DNA from: Bacillota bacterium
Lineage (GTDB): Bacteria; Bacillota; UBA4882; UBA8346
Direction of reading: 5' to 3'
Length of the DNA: 64,000 nt
Assembly: GCA_023410535.1 (NCBI GenBank)
Contig: JAEYPR010000031.1
Span: 1 to 64,000, forward strand
The notes beneath the pieces were generated by a model, which worked only from the letters and a program-made list of their open reading frames with translations, ran no database searches and had not been told where the DNA came from. The translations under genes were made by a program, and so were the position numbers. Of the stretch, positions 1 to 8,696 are shown in pieces (position 1 is the stretch's first letter; the number at the start of each line of letters is the position of its first letter).

Positions 1-64
1 TTGCGTCTTTTAAGTTATGTTCTTTAATTAATCCTCTGATTTGTTCGCTGCTTAAGATTCCCAT
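1..64 (-). CDS. IS256-family (mutator-type) transposase, N-terminal fragment cut by window edge
   Basis: Read leftwards from ATG at 64, the frame gives MGILSSEQIRGLIKEHNLKD and runs open off the window edge. This opening (a short helix with EQIR.LIKE.NLK) resembles the N-terminus of IS256-family DDE transposases. A clear GGGAGG ribosome binding site lies 7 bases upstream. Only 21 codons are visible, so the family call rests on a short match and on the terminus-like sequence just upstream. Whether the element is intact cannot be seen. Confidence 0.5.
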   Translation of the reverse strand, partial: MGILSSEQIRGLIKEHNLKDA

Positions 65-131
65 TTGTGTTCCTCCCGTTTCTTATTGTTGTTATCGGAG
101 GTTTACACAAATAATTTTACAGCGTCCAAAA
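65..131 (-). mobile_element. Probable outer end of the IS256-like element
   Basis: The sequence upstream of the transposase start contains GTTTACACAAATAATTTTAC (104-123), of the TGTGTAAA-type seen at IS256-family termini. The exact end and target duplication cannot be fixed because the other end is outside the window. Confidence 0.35.
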
Positions 132-170
132 GTCATCCGTCACAGTATAACTTGACACCGCCGTTGACGC

Positions 171-251
171 CTTGACCTCACCCCCGCTGCGCCTCCCCTC
201 TCCGACGTTGCTTTTTCTGCAAGCAAATCAGCGGCGAGGGGTGAGGTCAAG
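171..251. repeat. Dispersed palindromic repeat, copy 1
   Basis: CTTGACCTCACCCC (171-184) is perfectly inverted at 238-251, with a further CGCTG/CAGCG pair inside (186-190 / 229-233) and a C-rich CTCCCCTCTCC arm. The same GACCTCACCC...CCCCTCTC / GAGAGGGG...GGTGAGGTC layout recurs at 61182-61257, and a degenerate version at 620-658. No coding signal is visible. Confidence 0.75.
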
Positions 252-272
252 CGTAGCCAAACCCAAACAAAA

Positions 273-305
273 AAGCTTGCCGAAACTTCCAGCAAGCTCA
301 CTACC
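273..305. repeat. Single hairpin related to the 42-bp array unit; terminator-like on the minus strand
   Basis: AGCTTGCCGA...CCAGCAAGCTCACT matches the hairpin half of the tandem unit at 35116-35409 at about 28 of 32 positions, but lacks the adjoining DnaA box. On the minus strand the stem AGCTTGC/GCAAGCT is followed by six T, so it could act as a terminator. Confidence 0.55.
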
Positions 306-619
306 TAGAAAATACGCTGAATGCGCTTCTGTCCACCCAGACCTGAAGGTCAGGGCTAAGTTGAAAACCGGTCTCAAGCCCTTCCGGGCTGGGTTGTGCT
401 TCGAAGTCTGGCCGAGCCCTGGAGGGGCTTTCGAATGGTTTTGTATACCTAGCCCTGTCGTTCACGGCTGGGCGGAGATTGACACCCCCATTTTCATCCT
501 TTCGCTTGCCCCGGCGCGCCGGGGTGGACGACTACTTAGAAATAGACGTTGATGTTTCGTTAGTCCGTTAATTCCGGATCCTGGATCTTGGTTTTTAGTT
601 TTTCCGAACAAAGGATCAT

Positions 620-658
620 GGCACCCCCTCTCTGCGCGGTCGGAGGGAGGGGGGTGAG
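620..658. repeat. Dispersed palindromic repeat, degenerate copy
   Basis: CACCCCCTCTC (622-632) faces GGGAGGGGGGTGAG (644-657), the same arm composition as the copies at 171-251 and 61182-61257 but shorter and lacking the outer GACCT arm. Confidence 0.4.
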
Positions 659-672
659 TCGCGCCGAAACGC

Positions 673-1701
673 TCAATCAATCCCCGGATCCTCCCATAAA
701 ACGGGACGATGGTGCCGGGCCGAATAATAGATCGCTTTGACAAGCTTGAGTGCGGTAAAGGCGGCCCGGCCTCCCAGGGCGAACGGCTCACCGGTTTGTA
801 AGCACCGGTAAAAATCAGCGATTAAGGCCGCATGGCTGCAGCCCCAGTAAGCTTTGGCGCCGGTCCGGACATTTTGTTCCGCAAATTGTTCAACCCCGCC
901 GTTCCGGTCGACGACCGTCAGGTCTCCGGCCAACTTCAGGGTTTGATGTTTACATTCGAGCTCAAGCTCCACCGGATCATTTTCCACATTGCAAACCGTA
1001 GCGAAAAATTCGGCCGTCACTCCGTTGGTAAAGGTCAAAAAGGCTTGGGCGGTATCTTCCACTTCAATCACGCCTTTCAAACCATTCGTGGCGGTGGCCC
1101 CTTCGATGCGATACAGTTCGCCGACAAACCATTGGAGCAGATCCAAGGTATGAATGGCTTGATTAATTAAAACGCCGCCGCCCTCGGTGGCCCAAGCGCC
1201 CCGCCACCCGCTATTGCGGTAATAATCGGCATCGCGGTGCCATTGTAGCTTGGCGCGGGCGTGACGGACCGCGCCGGCTTGTCCGGAGTCCAGTAACGTC
1301 TTGATCCGCAGCGATGTGCTATTGTAACGATTTTGAAAACAGACGCCGAGCTGCTTCCCGGATTCATCGGCGACTCGGGTCAACTCCGCCGCATCGGCCA
1401 GTGAAATCGCCATCGGTTTCTCCAACACAACGTGTTTACCCGATCGCAACGCTTGCTTGGCCATTTCCGCATGTAAATAATGCGGAGTACAGATATGAAC
1501 GACATCGATCTGCGGATCCTGTAACATTTGGCGATAATCGGTGTAATAGCGACAATCATATTGTCCGGCGGCGGCAACCGCCTTTTGCCAATCGTTATCC
1601 ACCACTGCCGCCAAAGACGCCTCCGGCGTTTCTTGGACTGCAGCCGCATGGATGCCGCAAATTGTTCCGCAGCCGATAATAGCAGTCTGAAAACCACCCA
1701 T
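673..1701 (-). CDS. Gfo/Idh/MocA-family NAD(P)-dependent oxidoreductase
   Basis: A 342-residue protein of the glucose-fructose oxidoreductase / inositol dehydrogenase family, which oxidise or reduce sugars and cyclitols with NAD(P). The N-terminal Rossmann fold has GCGTICG at residues 10-16, and the conserved EKP of the cofactor/substrate loop is at 94-96. The C-terminal half is the family's alpha/beta substrate domain. The ATG at 1701 is chosen over an in-frame upstream start at 1722 because AAGAGGTG lies 6 bases before it and the fold begins there. It is divergent from a solute-binding protein gene, so a sugar or polyol substrate is plausible. The specific substrate cannot be read from the sequence. 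Confidence 0.85.
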   Translation of the reverse strand: MGGFQTAIIGCGTICGIHAAAVQETPEASLAAVVDNDWQKAVAAAGQYDCRYYTDYRQMLQDPQIDVVHICTPHYLHAEMAKQALRSGKHVVLEKPMAISLADAAELTRVADESGKQLGVCFQNRYNSTSLRIKTLLDSGQAGAVRHARAKLQWHRDADYYRNSGWRGAWATEGGGVLINQAIHTLDLLQWFVGELYRIEGATATNGLKGVIEVEDTAQAFLTFTNGVTAEFFATVCNVENDPVELELECKHQTLKLAGDLTVVDRNGGVEQFAEQNVRTGAKAYWGCSHAALIADFYRCLQTGEPFALGGRAAFTALKLVKAIYYSARHHRPVLWEDPGID

Positions 1702-1951
1702 CAGCGACACCTCTTTAGGCAATATCTAAAAATCAGCGATTCATTACAAAAGGCAGCCAAGGAATTAGGCAAATTCCCTCATCTCATTGTAAACTTACTT
1801 TCATCGATTGAAAAGGCGTAAAAATTTTTCCCCTTAACTTTTAATTAAAATAAATCTAAACTATTGTTAATAAGGATTCAATAAATTGCCGAATCAATCA
1901 TTGTCGTTTGAATCCAACGAAATAACGCAAATATTCTAAGGGGTGAAAGTA

Positions 1952-3517
1952 ATGAAAAAAAGAGCGATCTTCATCGGGTTCTTCGTATTATTGCTAAGCG
2001 GCGGATTGGGGCTTTGGGCCGCCAAAACCGCCGGAATCTATCCACTGCCTGCCAATAAAGGATTGATCTACTGGACCCGTCTCGATACCAGCGTGGCGCA
2101 ATTATATAAAAACCGGGCCGATACGCCGCTATATAAAGAAATGGAAAAACGCACCGGTGTTAAAGTGAAATTTGTCCACCCGGTTGCCGGTAATGAAGCG
2201 GAACAGTTTAATATCATGATCGCCTCCCGGGTGCTTCCGGATATCATCGAATATTGTTGGTCAACCATTCCCGGCGGCATGGAGAAAGCGGTTGAGGACG
2301 GATATGTGCAGCCGTTGAACAGTCTAATCAATAAAAGCGCCCCGAACCTCAAAAAATTGTTCAGTTCCGATAAACAAGTGGCGCTGGAATCAAAGACCGA
2401 CACCGGCAAAGTGACCTTCTTTCCCTTTGTCCAAGCGGAGATGGCCCAAGTTTTTCAGGGCGCGTTTTTGCGGAACGATTGGCTGAAGGAATTGGGCTTA
2501 GCGGCTCCAACCACGATTGATGAATGGTATAATGTCTTGAAAGAATTTAAGGTGAAGAAAAAATGCGATGCCCCGTTATCTTTCCGTTATCTCACTTTAT
2601 TGAGCAGCAACACGTTTGTCGGCGCTTACGGCACCAGCATGGATTTTTATATCAATAAAGGCAAAGTTGTTTACGGACCGGTCCAGCCGCGTTTCAAAGA
2701 GTTTCTGATCACCATGCGCAAGTGGTATGCGGAGAAATTACTCGATAATGATTTCGCTTCCATCGACGCCAAAACGCTCGACGCCAAAATGGCGAGCGGA
2801 AAAGCGGGAGCAACGATCGGTAATGCCGGAAGCGGCATTGGACGTTATTACGACGCGGTTGAAAAAACCAATCCCAAGTATGATCTGATCCCGGTCCCCT
2901 ACCCGTCATTAAAGAAAGGCGAAATTGCCGAGTTTGGGCAACGGGTACTGAAAGTACCCGCATTAGCTTACGGAAACGCCGCAATTACCACGACTTGCAG
3001 CAATAAAGAATTAGCCGTTCGCTATCTTGATTACGGTTACTCTCCGGAAGGGCACCTGCTGATGAATTTCGGGATCGAAAATGTCAGTTACCAACTGGAT
3101 AACGGCTATCCCGCCTACACCAACCTTATCCGCAAGAATCCCGATGGTTTAGGATTTGGACAGGCGCTAGCGAAATACGCCCGCGCGATAGCCGATGGTC
3201 CTTTCGTTCAAGATAACCGCTATCAGGAACAATATATGGAACGCCCGCAGCAAAAAGAGGCTTTAAAGATCTGGGCCAAGACCAATGCGGCCAGCCATCT
3301 GATGCCGAACCTGACCCCGCTACCGGAAGAAAGCGATAAATTAGCCAAAATCGTCAACGAATTAAACGCCTACCGCGACGAAATGGTTTTGAAATTTATC
3401 ATGGGTATCGAACCGATTAATAATTACGACCAATTTGTCAATACGTTAAAATCGATGGGTGTCGAGCAAGCGGTTAAGATCTATCAAGACGCCTTAAAAC
3501 GCTACCGTTCCCGCTAA
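1952..3517 (+). CDS. ABC-type extracellular solute-binding protein (LipO/family 1 type)
   Basis: A 521-residue exported protein. Residues 1-26 form a signal peptide (MKKR, a hydrophobic run, then LWAAKTA) with no lipobox cysteine, so it is not an obvious lipoprotein although most relatives are. The mature part resembles the large carbohydrate-binding proteins of ABC importers (LipO/YtcQ-like), with the typical 'ERRTGVKVKFVHP'-style first strand (KRTGVKVKFVHP near residue 70). The start at 1952 is set by AAGGGGTG 6 bases upstream; an in-frame GTG at 1943 overlaps that site. No permease genes are next to it. The facing two-component system (3612-5872) suggests a sensing or uptake role for a carbohydrate. 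Confidence 0.8.
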   Translation: MKKRAIFIGFFVLLLSGGLGLWAAKTAGIYPLPANKGLIYWTRLDTSVAQLYKNRADTPLYKEMEKRTGVKVKFVHPVAGNEAEQFNIMIASRVLPDIIEYCWSTIPGGMEKAVEDGYVQPLNSLINKSAPNLKKLFSSDKQVALESKTDTGKVTFFPFVQAEMAQVFQGAFLRNDWLKELGLAAPTTIDEWYNVLKEFKVKKKCDAPLSFRYLTLLSSNTFVGAYGTSMDFYINKGKVVYGPVQPRFKEFLITMRKWYAEKLLDNDFASIDAKTLDAKMASGKAGATIGNAGSGIGRYYDAVEKTNPKYDLIPVPYPSLKKGEIAEFGQRVLKVPALAYGNAAITTTCSNKELAVRYLDYGYSPEGHLLMNFGIENVSYQLDNGYPAYTNLIRKNPDGLGFGQALAKYARAIADGPFVQDNRYQEQYMERPQQKEALKIWAKTNAASHLMPNLTPLPEESDKLAKIVNELNAYRDEMVLKFIMGIEPINNYDQFVNTLKSMGVEQAVKIYQDALKRYRSR

Positions 3518-3532
3518 ATTACGTACATCAAG

Positions 3533-3572
3533 AAACGAAAGCAACGCCTTTTCCGGCGTTGCTTTCGTTTTT
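3533..3572. terminator. Bidirectional rho-independent terminator
   Basis: A perfect 16-bp stem (3533-3548 with 3555-3570) and a six-base loop, with T-rich ends on both strands. It separates the solute-binding protein gene (+) from the response regulator gene (-), which converge here. Confidence 0.9.
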
Positions 3573-3611
3573 AAAGCCAATCAAATCGTTTGCGGCAGGA
3601 AACCAACCTGG

Positions 3612-4298
3612 CTACGAGGTCAATGTATGCAAGACATCGATTATTTTCAACTGTTTTAATTGAGTCAGCAATTCCCGAATGCTTTTTTGTTCGCATTTCT
3701 TCAGGATACTGCTAATCTGCTTTTTAATAGTGCTTGACTCCACGCAACGGATCTCCGACAGCTGGCGTTTATTCTTCCCTTGAGCGAGTAATAGTAAAAT
3801 CTCCATTTCGCTCGGCGTGAGCGTTGAAATCAGTTTAACCATGTAAAGCAACTGTTCTTCGCGGATTTTAAACTTTTGAAATTCACTACGAATTTTATCA
3901 GCGATCATCGGCCGGATGGGGGAACGGTTTTGGTAAGCGTCGCGAATCGCTTCCAAAATTTCGGCCTCGGGAGCGGTTTTGATCACATAATCGACAATCC
4001 CGGTTTGAAAAGCGGCACAAACAATATTGTCATCTTGATGGACGGTCAAAATAATGATTTTAATCTCCGGAAAACGCTGATTAATCAGATGAGACGCCGT
4101 AATCCCGGCGTATTTGTTTTCCATCTCGATATCCATTAAAATGATATCGGGGCGATACGTTTCAGCGGATTGAACCGCTGCGGCGCCACTCGTCGCCGCG
4201 GCGACTAAAGTAATGTCGGCGGCCGCGCCGATAGCCCGTTCAATACTGCGGCGGCAAGATTCCAAATCGTCAACCAGCAATACCCGAATTGCGTCCAT
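3612..4298 (-). CDS. Response regulator, receiver plus LuxR/NarL-type HTH
   Basis: A 228-residue two-component response regulator. The receiver domain (about 1-120) has the acidic pair D10-D11, phospho-acceptor D56 in ILMDIE, T85 and K107. The C-terminal domain (about 165-225) is a LuxR-type helix-turn-helix starting LTPSEMEILLLLAQGKNK, so it should bind DNA as a dimer when phosphorylated. The start at 4298 follows GGAGAGGAG; a longer frame to 4316 runs through that site. It lies 74 bp downstream of the histidine kinase gene, and the two almost certainly form one operon. The likely target is the nearby solute-binding protein gene, but no binding site was identified. Confidence 0.9.
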   Translation of the reverse strand: MDAIRVLLVDDLESCRRSIERAIGAAADITLVAAATSGAAAVQSAETYRPDIILMDIEMENKYAGITASHLINQRFPEIKIIILTVHQDDNIVCAAFQTGIVDYVIKTAPEAEILEAIRDAYQNRSPIRPMIADKIRSEFQKFKIREEQLLYMVKLISTLTPSEMEILLLLAQGKNKRQLSEIRCVESSTIKKQISSILKKCEQKSIRELLTQLKQLKIIDVLHTLTS

Positions 4299-4372
4299 CC
4301 GATCTCCTCTCCCCAATCCGTAGAAAAAATGGCTTCGAAATCCAACTGCGATCCTTTTGGCCTTTAAAAGGA

Positions 4373-5872
4373 CTACAAAGCAATCGCAGGCAACATAATT
4401 TCAAACGACGCCCCTTGACCGGGCGCGCTCTTCACTTCGATTTTCCCGTCATGGCCGGTGATAATCTTATGACAATACGATAAACCGATTCCCCAATTGG
4501 TTTTGCTATTTTTAGTGCTGATAAACGGGGTAAATATTTGATCAATCATGTCCTCGGAAATGCCCGGTCCATTATCGGAAATCGTAATTACAGCCCAATG
4601 GGCTTGTTTCGAAAGGCAGATTTCGATGTGGCCGTCCCCCCGTTCCCCGATCGCTTCTTGAGCGTTACGGATGATGTTAAAGAGCACCTCGCTAAAATGA
4701 AGTTCATCGATGTACGCCCGGAGCGTTTCGGCCGAATTATAGATGGAAATTGGGATATTTGACACCGTTTTGCAACGCGTCACGGTATTTTCCAGTGAAT
4801 TTTTCAGTTCCAGCGGTTTTAACGAGAGCGAGATATTTTTCAACTTTTGGGTCCGTTCCATACTGTGCAAGGATTCGGCGCAATAGCCGAGGATTAAATC
4901 AAGACTGCGCCGCATTTCGGGTTCATCCGGACAGCATTTGGTCAGATACTTCGCCTCGGCTTGGATGGCGACAATATAGTTCTTGATAGAATGGGAGAAC
5001 GTTTTTACTCCCAGGTTGGCAGTGTTGATACTGCGATTAATCAGCACATCGCGGGTTCGTCTATAGCTTTCAATGGCATTATATTTAAAGATTAACACTA
5101 CCATAAAGGCAAAAAACAGATCAACAATGAACGAGAAAAAATTAAGAAATAAGGCGGGGCGCTGAATATCCGGGATCACATAATTATAAAACCCTTTAAC
5201 CGCCGTAGGCTGCAACATCAACTTGGGAAACCACCATGAAAAAATGATCGAAAAAATGATCATCACCGGAATTAAGCAAAGAATATTGAGTAATGTATAG
5301 TTTTTAAAAAATCGAATGTTGGGATAATCGAAATAATACCAAAAAAGAATTCCAAAAGCGCTGAGAATGTAACCGAAATTAATCACCCGGAATACTTCGT
5401 TGATTCCCGAGATCTGATCAAAGAGCATCATCGTTTGCGGTTCGAACGTCAGCCAATTGTCGAGGATTCGAAAAATTTGCGGCTGATTGAATAGGAATTC
5501 AACCAAAGGGGGGATTGCCGTCCCCAGATACAGTAATAAATCGTTCCGTGAAAACGCGGCGTGACGAGTGAAAGCAATGGCAAATCCCAACAGCGAGTAG
5601 ATACATAAACAAACGCCGAAATTCAGGAGATCAATCAGCAGGTCAATATTGATCGACGCTAAAGCATGTCTCCAATAAATCGGCGGAATTCCCAAGAATT
5701 TATCAATAATGCTATAGTAGTAATTCACTTTGTTGACATAAAGCAGGAGCGCTACGGCAGCCAACAGCCAACCGACAATGATCCCGACTAAAAACCGAGT
5801 GGATAAACTACTTAAATTCTTATAAGTTAATGTAAATGCAATCACTAAAATTGCCAAAGCCATAATGAACAT
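4373..5872 (-). CDS. Membrane sensor histidine kinase
   Basis: A 499-residue kinase. The first ~265 residues hold about seven hydrophobic membrane segments with no obvious large extracytoplasmic domain, so it may sense a signal in the membrane or through a partner such as the exported binding protein. The cytoplasmic part has H294 in FSHSIKN, an N-box (NIIRNAQEAI, about 400), DNGPGI, the F-box PFISTK and the NWGIGLSYC G2 box. All kinase motifs are intact. GGGGTGA lies 5 bases before the ATG. TATAAT is present on the minus strand at 5938-5943 as a possible -10 element. It is followed directly by its response regulator. Confidence 0.9.
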   Translation of the reverse strand: MFIMALAILVIAFTLTYKNLSSLSTRFLVGIIVGWLLAAVALLLYVNKVNYYYSIIDKFLGIPPIYWRHALASINIDLLIDLLNFGVCLCIYSLLGFAIAFTRHAAFSRNDLLLYLGTAIPPLVEFLFNQPQIFRILDNWLTFEPQTMMLFDQISGINEVFRVINFGYILSAFGILFWYYFDYPNIRFFKNYTLLNILCLIPVMIIFSIIFSWWFPKLMLQPTAVKGFYNYVIPDIQRPALFLNFFSFIVDLFFAFMVVLIFKYNAIESYRRTRDVLINRSINTANLGVKTFSHSIKNYIVAIQAEAKYLTKCCPDEPEMRRSLDLILGYCAESLHSMERTQKLKNISLSLKPLELKNSLENTVTRCKTVSNIPISIYNSAETLRAYIDELHFSEVLFNIIRNAQEAIGERGDGHIEICLSKQAHWAVITISDNGPGISEDMIDQIFTPFISTKNSKTNWGIGLSYCHKIITGHDGKIEVKSAPGQGASFEIMLPAIAL

Positions 5873-5981
5873 CGAATCACCCCGACAATATGGCTTAATT
5901 CTTCCCTCGGCGGCAAATCAGGCTGTATCCATAATGAATTATACCATAGAACGGGCGCCGGTGATGTATTTATACGGACTG

Positions 5982-6030
5982 AAAAAGGGCTGTTGCAAAT
6001 AAACTTGCAGGTCCATTTGCAACAGCCCCT
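5982..6030 (-). terminator. Terminator of the long cobalamin operon
   Basis: GGGCTGTTGCAAAT (5987-6000) pairs perfectly with 6015-6028. On the minus strand the hairpin is followed by five T. It lies 30 bp past the stop codon of cobO, the last gene of the operon. Confidence 0.9.
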
Positions 6031-6057
6031 TTATGATCGCTATATCTCAATACGCCC

Positions 6058-6585
6058 TCAATATTCAATCCCTTCCCTGGCGCCGATCCCGCGCTCAAAG
6101 GGATGTTTCACCGCTTGAATCTCGGAAACGTAATCGGCCAGCTCGAGCAGTTCCGCCGGAGCGCGCCGCCCCGTCAAGACCACTTCCATGGCGGCCGGTT
6201 TTTCCCGTAACCAAGCGACCACCGCTGCGAGCGGCAGCAACCCCGTGGCGATCGCCGCCATCACCTCGTCCAAAATCAACAGCTCGCAAGCGCCGTCCGC
6301 CGCGAGCGTTTGAGCCGAATTCCACAGTTCGTTCACGGTCGCCGCCGCAGCCGCCCGTTCGACGGGATTGAGATCTTTAACAAATTTGGTCAGTTCCGGA
6401 TGACGCCGGATTTGATATCCCGCGCCCAACTGCCGGAGTACGGCCAATTCCCCGGTTTCGCGGCCCTTCAGAAATTGAATCAGCGCCACCCGCCGGCCCC
6501 GGCCGTACGCCCGGAGACTCAAGCCCAACGCCGCCGTGGTTTTTCCCTTGCCGTCGCCGGTATAAATGTGAATCAGTCCCCGCAT
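6058..6585 (-). CDS. cobO: Corrinoid adenosyltransferase (CobO/BtuR type)
   Basis: A 175-residue ATP:co(I)rrinoid adenosyltransferase, which adds the upper 5'-deoxyadenosyl ligand to cobinamide or cobyrinic acid derivatives. The P-loop GDGKGKTTAALGL is at residues 10-22, followed by RVALIQFLKG and the Walker-B-like LLILDEVMAAI, all typical of the CobA/CobO/BtuR family; length is normal. The frame is open far upstream, but the family N-terminus (MRGLIHIYTGDGKGKTT) fixes the start at 6585, which overlaps the end of cobD by 13 bp. It is the last gene of the operon, just before a strong terminator. Confidence 0.93.
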   Translation of the reverse strand: MRGLIHIYTGDGKGKTTAALGLSLRAYGRGRRVALIQFLKGRETGELAVLRQLGAGYQIRRHPELTKFVKDLNPVERAAAAATVNELWNSAQTLAADGACELLILDEVMAAIATGLLPLAAVVAWLREKPAAMEVVLTGRRAPAELLELADYVSEIQAVKHPFERGIGAREGIEY

Positions 6586-7694
6586 CGAAACCGCGCTCCT
6601 TCCGCTTCCACCGCGCCCGTCGCGCCCAAAATTTCGGCCAACCGCCGCAGCAAGATCCGGTTGCTCGCCCGGTCGCGGACGGCGACCCGGAAAAACCGTT
6701 CGTTTAAACCCTGAAAATTGGCGGCAGCCCGGATTAAAATGCCCCGAGCCGCCAGCCGTTGCTGTAAGACTGCAACCGTCATCCCCGCCCAAAGCTCCAC
6801 TAAGATAAAGTTGGTCCACGGTTCAAACACCCGCAGGCCCGGCAATGTCCGCAAGGATTGGGCCAGCCATTTCGGCTCCGAACGGAGCCAGTCCTGCGTC
6901 TGTTGCAAATAGCCTTCCGCCCGGGGCAGGAAATCGGCGACCGCGTCGGCCAACAGATTGACCGACCAGGGCAATTGCGCCCGGCGCAACGCGGCGATCA
7001 ACTCCGGCCGGCCCAACCCGTATCCCACCCGTAACCCGGGAATGGCGAAAATTTTCGTGAAAGCCCGGATCAGAAACAATTGCGGAAACTCGTCCAACAA
7101 CGGGACCAGGGAATTGGCGTTGCCGCCCACCGTCAATTCGATAAACGCCTCGTCGACGACGAAGGCCGCCCCGGCCGCTTGGGTAAGAACGGCCAACTGA
7201 CGCAGTTGCGCCAGGGGCAACAACGTGGCGGTTGGATTGTTCGGGTTGCAAAGCATCAGGCAATCCATCCCGTTAAGCGCCGCGCTAAGCCGCGCCAAAT
7301 CCACTTGAAACCCGTCCGCCGGATCCAGCGTGAAATAGGTCACCGCCGCGCCCGCCGCCATTGCCGCCGGTTGATACTCCGAAAACGTCGGGGCGACGAT
7401 CAAAACCCGCCGGGGTCGCAAGACCCGGAACACCAGATAAATGATTTCCGCCGCGCCGTTGCCGGCGATAATCCCTGCCTCCGGCGTCTGCAAATACCGG
7501 GCGATACCGGCGCGCAGCTTGCGCTGGTCCGGGTCCGGATAATCGCCGAGCCGCTCCAGCCGTTCCCGCAGATAACCTTTTAAACTTTCCGGCGTGCCCA
7601 ACGGATTGATATTGGCGCTGAAATCCAACAAATTCTCCCGTTGGCAACCCCATTCCGCTTCCGCCTGATACACGTTGCCGCCATGCCCGTCCAT
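6573..7694 (-). CDS. cobD: L-threonine-O-3-phosphate decarboxylase (CobD, PLP-dependent)
   Basis: A 373-residue fold-type I aminotransferase-like protein. The N-terminus (HGGNVYQAEAEWG, then LLDFSANINPLG) is the hallmark of CobD, which makes (R)-1-amino-2-propanol phosphate for the nucleotide loop arm. CNPNNPTA (~150) and the PLP-binding lysine in FTKIFAIPGLRVGYG (~215) are present. Its start overlaps the cbiB stop by one base (TAATG), so the two are translationally coupled; CbiB uses its product. The C-terminus continues past the cobO start. A histidinol-phosphate aminotransferase is the other possibility but fits the N-terminus less well. Confidence 0.92.
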   Translation of the reverse strand: MDGHGGNVYQAEAEWGCQRENLLDFSANINPLGTPESLKGYLRERLERLGDYPDPDQRKLRAGIARYLQTPEAGIIAGNGAAEIIYLVFRVLRPRRVLIVAPTFSEYQPAAMAAGAAVTYFTLDPADGFQVDLARLSAALNGMDCLMLCNPNNPTATLLPLAQLRQLAVLTQAAGAAFVVDEAFIELTVGGNANSLVPLLDEFPQLFLIRAFTKIFAIPGLRVGYGLGRPELIAALRRAQLPWSVNLLADAVADFLPRAEGYLQQTQDWLRSEPKWLAQSLRTLPGLRVFEPWTNFILVELWAGMTVAVLQQRLAARGILIRAAANFQGLNERFFRVAVRDRASNRILLRRLAEILGATGAVEAEGARFRCGD

Positions 7695-8695
7695 TACAAG
7701 ATCCCCTCAAAATACAAAATTAACAGTCCTAGCCCCAATCCCATTCCTAGCAGCGAAGTCACGTAAAGCAACTTCACGGTCGCGCCGATATCCCCGGCCT
7801 CCAACGGTTTCAACGGGTCGCCCAAGGTCGGTTTGGCGACGATCCGGCCAAAATAGACGTTGGCGCCGCCCAGTTGAATTCCTAACGCGCCGGCGACCGC
7901 CGCCTCGGGATAGGCGCAATTAGGGCTGTCGTGACGGCGGCGATCCCGGAGCATCGTCCGGAAGCTTTGCCGCGAATCAAACCCCAGCAGTCCGGCGGCG
8001 CACGGAATCAACAGTCCGGTCAACCGAGCCGGGAGAAAATTGGCGATATCGTCCAGTTTGGCGGAAGCCCAGCCAAAATATTGATACCGTTCGTTTTTAT
8101 AACCCACCATCGAATCCAACGTGCTAACCGCCTTAAAGGCGTAAACTAACGGCGCCGCCACTCCGAAACACCCGCCGAGCACCGCGTAGCACAGCGGCGC
8201 AATCACTCCGTCCACCGTATTCTCGGCCGTCGTCTCCACCACCGCCCGGATCACTTCCGGCTCCGTCAAGTTCGTCGTCTCCCTGCCGACCAGCATGCCT
8301 AATTGTCGCCGGGCGGCGGTTAAGTCCAGTCCGGCTAACGCCCGCCGTATCTTGACCGCCTCCACCGCTAAGCAACGGGTAGCCAACGCCGTGTAGATCA
8401 AATAAATATTCAGCAGATGATACCCCGCCGCGCCGCCCAACCAAAACGCCAGCCGCAACATCAGCCAAACCGCGCCAAAGCTCACCGCCGTGGTGACCCC
8501 GGCCAAAATAATTCCCGCCCAGCGTTCCCGGGCCGGACGCGTCTTGGCGCGACCGCTCCCGGTCCAACAGCGCAGGATTCGTTCCAGCCCATGGATCCAA
8601 GCGCCGATCAACCGGACCGGATGATACAACCAGTGCGGATCGCCGATTAGTAAATCCAGCAAATAAGCGCAGATCAGATCGATCACGATCGTCAC
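7694..8695 (-). CDS. cbiB: Adenosylcobinamide-phosphate synthase CbiB
   Basis: A 333-residue integral membrane protein that joins the aminopropanol arm to adenosylcobyric acid. The N-terminal DLLIGDPHWLYHPVRLIG is the family signature. ETTNLTEPEVIRAVVETTAENTVDGVIAPLCYA around 165-195 and the DSPNCAYPEAAVAGALGIQLGG block near 270 are also conserved. Several hydrophobic segments are visible. It starts with GTG at 8695, two bases after the cbiP stop, and is coupled at its end to cobD. Confidence 0.94.
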   Translation of the reverse strand: MTIVIDLICAYLLDLLIGDPHWLYHPVRLIGAWIHGLERILRCWTGSGRAKTRPARERWAGIILAGVTTAVSFGAVWLMLRLAFWLGGAAGYHLLNIYLIYTALATRCLAVEAVKIRRALAGLDLTAARRQLGMLVGRETTNLTEPEVIRAVVETTAENTVDGVIAPLCYAVLGGCFGVAAPLVYAFKAVSTLDSMVGYKNERYQYFGWASAKLDDIANFLPARLTGLLIPCAAGLLGFDSRQSFRTMLRDRRRHDSPNCAYPEAAVAGALGIQLGGANVYFGRIVAKPTLGDPLKPLEAGDIGATVKLLYVTSLLGMGLGLGLLILYFEGIL

Positions 8696-8696
8696 G

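Larger units (their letters stand above)
131..672. other. Gene-free stretch with dispersed repeats and GC-rich stem-loops
   Basis: No open frame here has a ribosome binding site or recognisable protein. Besides the repeats listed separately, three short hairpins with AGCCC/GGGCT-type stems follow one another at 377-390, 415-429 and 451-472, separated by linkers of about 20 to 25 bases. It looks like non-coding repeat DNA between the insertion element and the first cellular gene. Confidence 0.5.

Noticed and set aside
172..552. 126-codon frame near the left edge
   Set aside because: It crosses the palindromic repeats and hairpins, has biased composition and no ribosome binding site.
6573..8695. 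Long overlapping frames opposite the cobalamin genes
   Set aside because: They are shadows caused by GC-rich codon use; only the minus-strand cob/cbi frames have family motifs and ribosome sites.
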